DNA of 64,000 bases. Origin: Spirosoma foliorum. Its GTDB lineage: Bacteria > Bacteroidota > Bacteroidia > Cytophagales > Spirosomataceae. Of the stretch, positions 62,590-64,000 are shown piece after piece. Position numbers and translations under genes: made by a program. The notes under the pieces were generated by a model. The model was not told the DNA's origin and did not search any database. It worked only from the letters and a program-made list of their open reading frames with translations. The stretch covers positions 496,001 through 560,000 of the forward strand of contig NZ_CP059732.1 in the NCBI RefSeq assembly GCF_014117325.1, read 5' to 3'. Within the stretch, counting starts at the first letter, position 1; each line of letters starts with the position of its first letter.

Positions 62590-63383
62590 ATCGCCCCAAG
62601 CATAAAACGAACAATTCCCGTCCGCAATTTCGTCCTGAACCCGACGAGATGGTGTTTGGTATTCAGTCTGTTATCGAGACCCTAAAGTCCGATCAGCAGA
62701 TTGATAAGCTGTATATGGATAAGGAGTTGAGTAACCCCGATATCCAGAATCTAGCTTTTCAGAAACGGGTTACCATTCAGCGGGTACCTGCCGAACGCCT
62801 AGATCGATTCACCCGGAAAAACCACCAGGGCGTTGTTTGTCTGATTGCTCAGGTACAATATGTCAAGCTTTCAAACGTGATTGCCGATGTATATGAGCGC
62901 GGAGAGCAGCCATTTTTCCTACTACTTGACCGGATTACTGACGTTCGAAACTTCGGCGCAATTGCCCGTACGGCTGAATGTACAGGTATTCAGTGTATCG
63001 TGATACCCGGCCGGGGTGCTGCCGCAATCAATTCCGATGCCATGAAAACATCGTCGGGTGCACTGAACCATATTTCGGTTTGCCGCGAACCTGATCTGAC
63101 CGAGACCGTGAAATATTTGCAAGAGTCAGGTGTTACAGTAGTAGCCTGTACCGAAAAATCGAGCCGTGATCTTTACGAACGAAGCACCGATCTTACCGGG
63201 CCGCTCGCCATTATCATGGGTTCGGAAGAGGACGGTATTTCACCTGAATTGCTACGGATGGTCGACACCCACGTCAAGATTCCACTATTAGGGTCAGTTG
63301 GCTCACTGAACGTATCCGTGGCTACCGGCGTGGTGCTTTACGAAGCGGTGCGTCAACGAAGTATAGCCATTGAAGCTGCCTAG
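62562..63383 (+). CDS. rlmB: 23S rRNA (guanosine-2'-O)-methyltransferase, TrmH/SPOUT family
   Basis: The 273-residue protein starts MENRRNPRVNRPKHKTNNSR, a basic tail, then the SPOUT domain: MVFGIQSVIETLKS, LLDRITDVRNFGAIARTAEC, LAIIMGSEEDGISPELL, IPLLGSVGSLNVSVATGVVLYEAVRQR (trefoil-knot motifs). The N-terminal VFGIQSVIE is typical of RlmB, which methylates G2251 of 23S rRNA. It overlaps the upstream GWxTD gene by 28 bases in another frame. Confidence 0.9.
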   Translation: MENRRNPRVNRPKHKTNNSRPQFRPEPDEMVFGIQSVIETLKSDQQIDKLYMDKELSNPDIQNLAFQKRVTIQRVPAERLDRFTRKNHQGVVCLIAQVQYVKLSNVIADVYERGEQPFFLLLDRITDVRNFGAIARTAECTGIQCIVIPGRGAAAINSDAMKTSSGALNHISVCREPDLTETVKYLQESGVTVVACTEKSSRDLYERSTDLTGPLAIIMGSEEDGISPELLRMVDTHVKIPLLGSVGSLNVSVATGVVLYEAVRQRSIAIEAA

Positions 63384-63403
63384 TAACAGCTAATTTATAG
63401 TGG

Positions 63404-63429
63404 AAAAGCGGCCTTATAAAGCCGCTTTT
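63404..63429. terminator. Bidirectional terminator whose stem encodes the end of the HD gene
   Basis: AAAAGCGGC, loop CTTATAAA (with overlap), GCCGCTTTTT: a stem with A- and T-tracts on both strands between convergent genes. The minus-strand HD protein ends in KKAAL-stop within this stem. Confidence 0.85.
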
Positions 63430-64000
63430 TTTAATATACCCCGTTCGACGCTGTCATTTATGAGTTGCTCGGCGTATTGCCAGATGGTAGCTGACCCATA
63501 GTTAATGACCTTCTTTTTTTCGTAAACTTTAGCATAATCTACGCCAAATTCCTGCCAGGTTCCCCCATTGTTAGAGGCATTTTGAAGTAAAGGCTCTAAT
63601 CGGTCCATCGATCTGGCAAACTTCGCTTCATCGGTTTGACTGGCCTCAAACTCCTCCCAGATCGCGATAAATTCGGCGGCTTGTTCGGCAGGTAACAGGC
63701 CAAAAATGCGTTCGGCAGCTAGTCGTTCCTCGTTTGTATTTGTATGGTTCTTTTGAGAATCGTAGATAAACGTATCGCCAGCGTCGATCTCAACAATATC
63801 GTGAATCAAGAGCATTTTTAACACTTTCAATAGATCGACGGGGACATTTGCGTGTTGAACCAGCACTATAGCCATCATCGCCAGATGCCAGCTATGCTCA
63901 GCGTCATTTTCGTTTCGGTCGCTGTTGAAAAGCTTTGTCTTTCGTTGAATGTATTTGATCTTGTCGATCTCTTTGATAAACTCAATTTGCTTTACTAACT
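63414..64000 (-). CDS. HD-domain hydrolase (YfbR-like), cut by right edge
   Basis: The frame is open to the right end of the window, so the N-terminus is missing. The visible part has RNENDAEHSWHLAMMAIV and LLIHDIVEIDAGDTF, the two metal-binding histidine/HD blocks of HD-domain phosphohydrolases related to YfbR (5'-deoxynucleotidase), then TNEERLAAERIFGLLPAEQ. A role in nucleotide turnover is likely. The internal ATG at 63878 lies between the motifs and is not a start. The C-terminal codons lie inside the terminator stem. Confidence 0.85.
   Translation of the reverse strand, partial: LVKQIEFIKEIDKIKYIQRKTKLFNSDRNENDAEHSWHLAMMAIVLVQHANVPVDLLKVLKMLLIHDIVEIDAGDTFIYDSQKNHTNTNEERLAAERIFGLLPAEQAAEFIAIWEEFEASQTDEAKFARSMDRLEPLLQNASNNGGTWQEFGVDYAKVYEKKKVINYGSATIWQYAEQLINDSVERGILKKAAL

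Overview
The window looks like a chromosomal stretch of a member of the Bacteroidota, order Cytophagales, most like Spirosoma and its relatives. The reasons are a SusC/SusD pair, many lipoproteins with Bacteroidota-style N-termini, a GWxTD-domain protein, a Bacteroidota-type promoter (TTTG, 19-nt spacer, TATTTTTG) before rpsT, a base composition near 50% GC, and few clear Shine-Dalgarno sites. No rRNA, tRNA, CRISPR array, transposase or phage module was seen. Both ends are cut: a nucleotidyltransferase-like gene runs off the left edge and an HD-domain gene runs off the right edge.

Layout. 1-5.7 kb: nucleotidyltransferase fragment, exonuclease III, RluE pseudouridine synthase, RadC, ribosomal protein S20, a Dabb-domain protein, a zinc phospholipase/S1-P1-like exported enzyme and a Tat-type sugar isomerase-like protein. 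5.9-9.5 kb: RlmI-type rRNA methyltransferase, a two-lipoyl pyruvate dehydrogenase E2, thioredoxin. 9.6-14.4 kb: a MocR/PdxR-type regulator divergent from a run of PNPOx-like, GNAT, PaiB and OsmC genes, then a tandem universal stress protein. 14.5-18.7 kb: SPFH protein, MFS exporter, class C serine hydrolase. 18.8-22.7 kb: polA with xisH and xisI attached to its 3' end. 22.9-27 kb: fasciclin lipoprotein, thioesterase, small secreted proteins. 27.4-34.9 kb: tldD-tldE, a Tat-exported DAO-family oxidoreductase, a spinster-like MFS protein, a second class C hydrolase. 35-40.3 kb: a DUF6922/AbiEii-type toxin-antitoxin pair and dnaE. 40.4-48.5 kb: SusD/SusC, a small zinc-ribbon-like protein and a LytS/LytTR two-component pair. 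48.9-50.7 kb: an alkylation-repair operon with a split Ada. 50.9-64 kb: YtxH, KatG, YhhN, M1 aminopeptidase, several hypothetical proteins, a methyltransferase, a GWxTD protein, RlmB and the HD protein.

The most unusual feature is not a gene. Roughly twenty gene junctions carry long, nearly perfect inverted repeats (arms about 20-40 bp, loops about 3-60 nt). Most differ in sequence from one another, but some form families. Several run stop codon to stop codon between convergent genes, and one supplies both stop codons. Another supplies the last codons of xth and the start codon of rluE. Many lie between co-directional genes and lack a T-tract, so simple termination does not explain them all. 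A related-looking palindromic repeat has become part of the PolA protein.

Other points worth attention are the polA-xisH-xisI arrangement with a PD-(D/E)XK-like XisH, clamp-binding-like motifs in both PolA and DnaE, the split Ada operon, the toxin-antitoxin pair beside dnaE, and a Tat-like signal on TldD but not on TldE.
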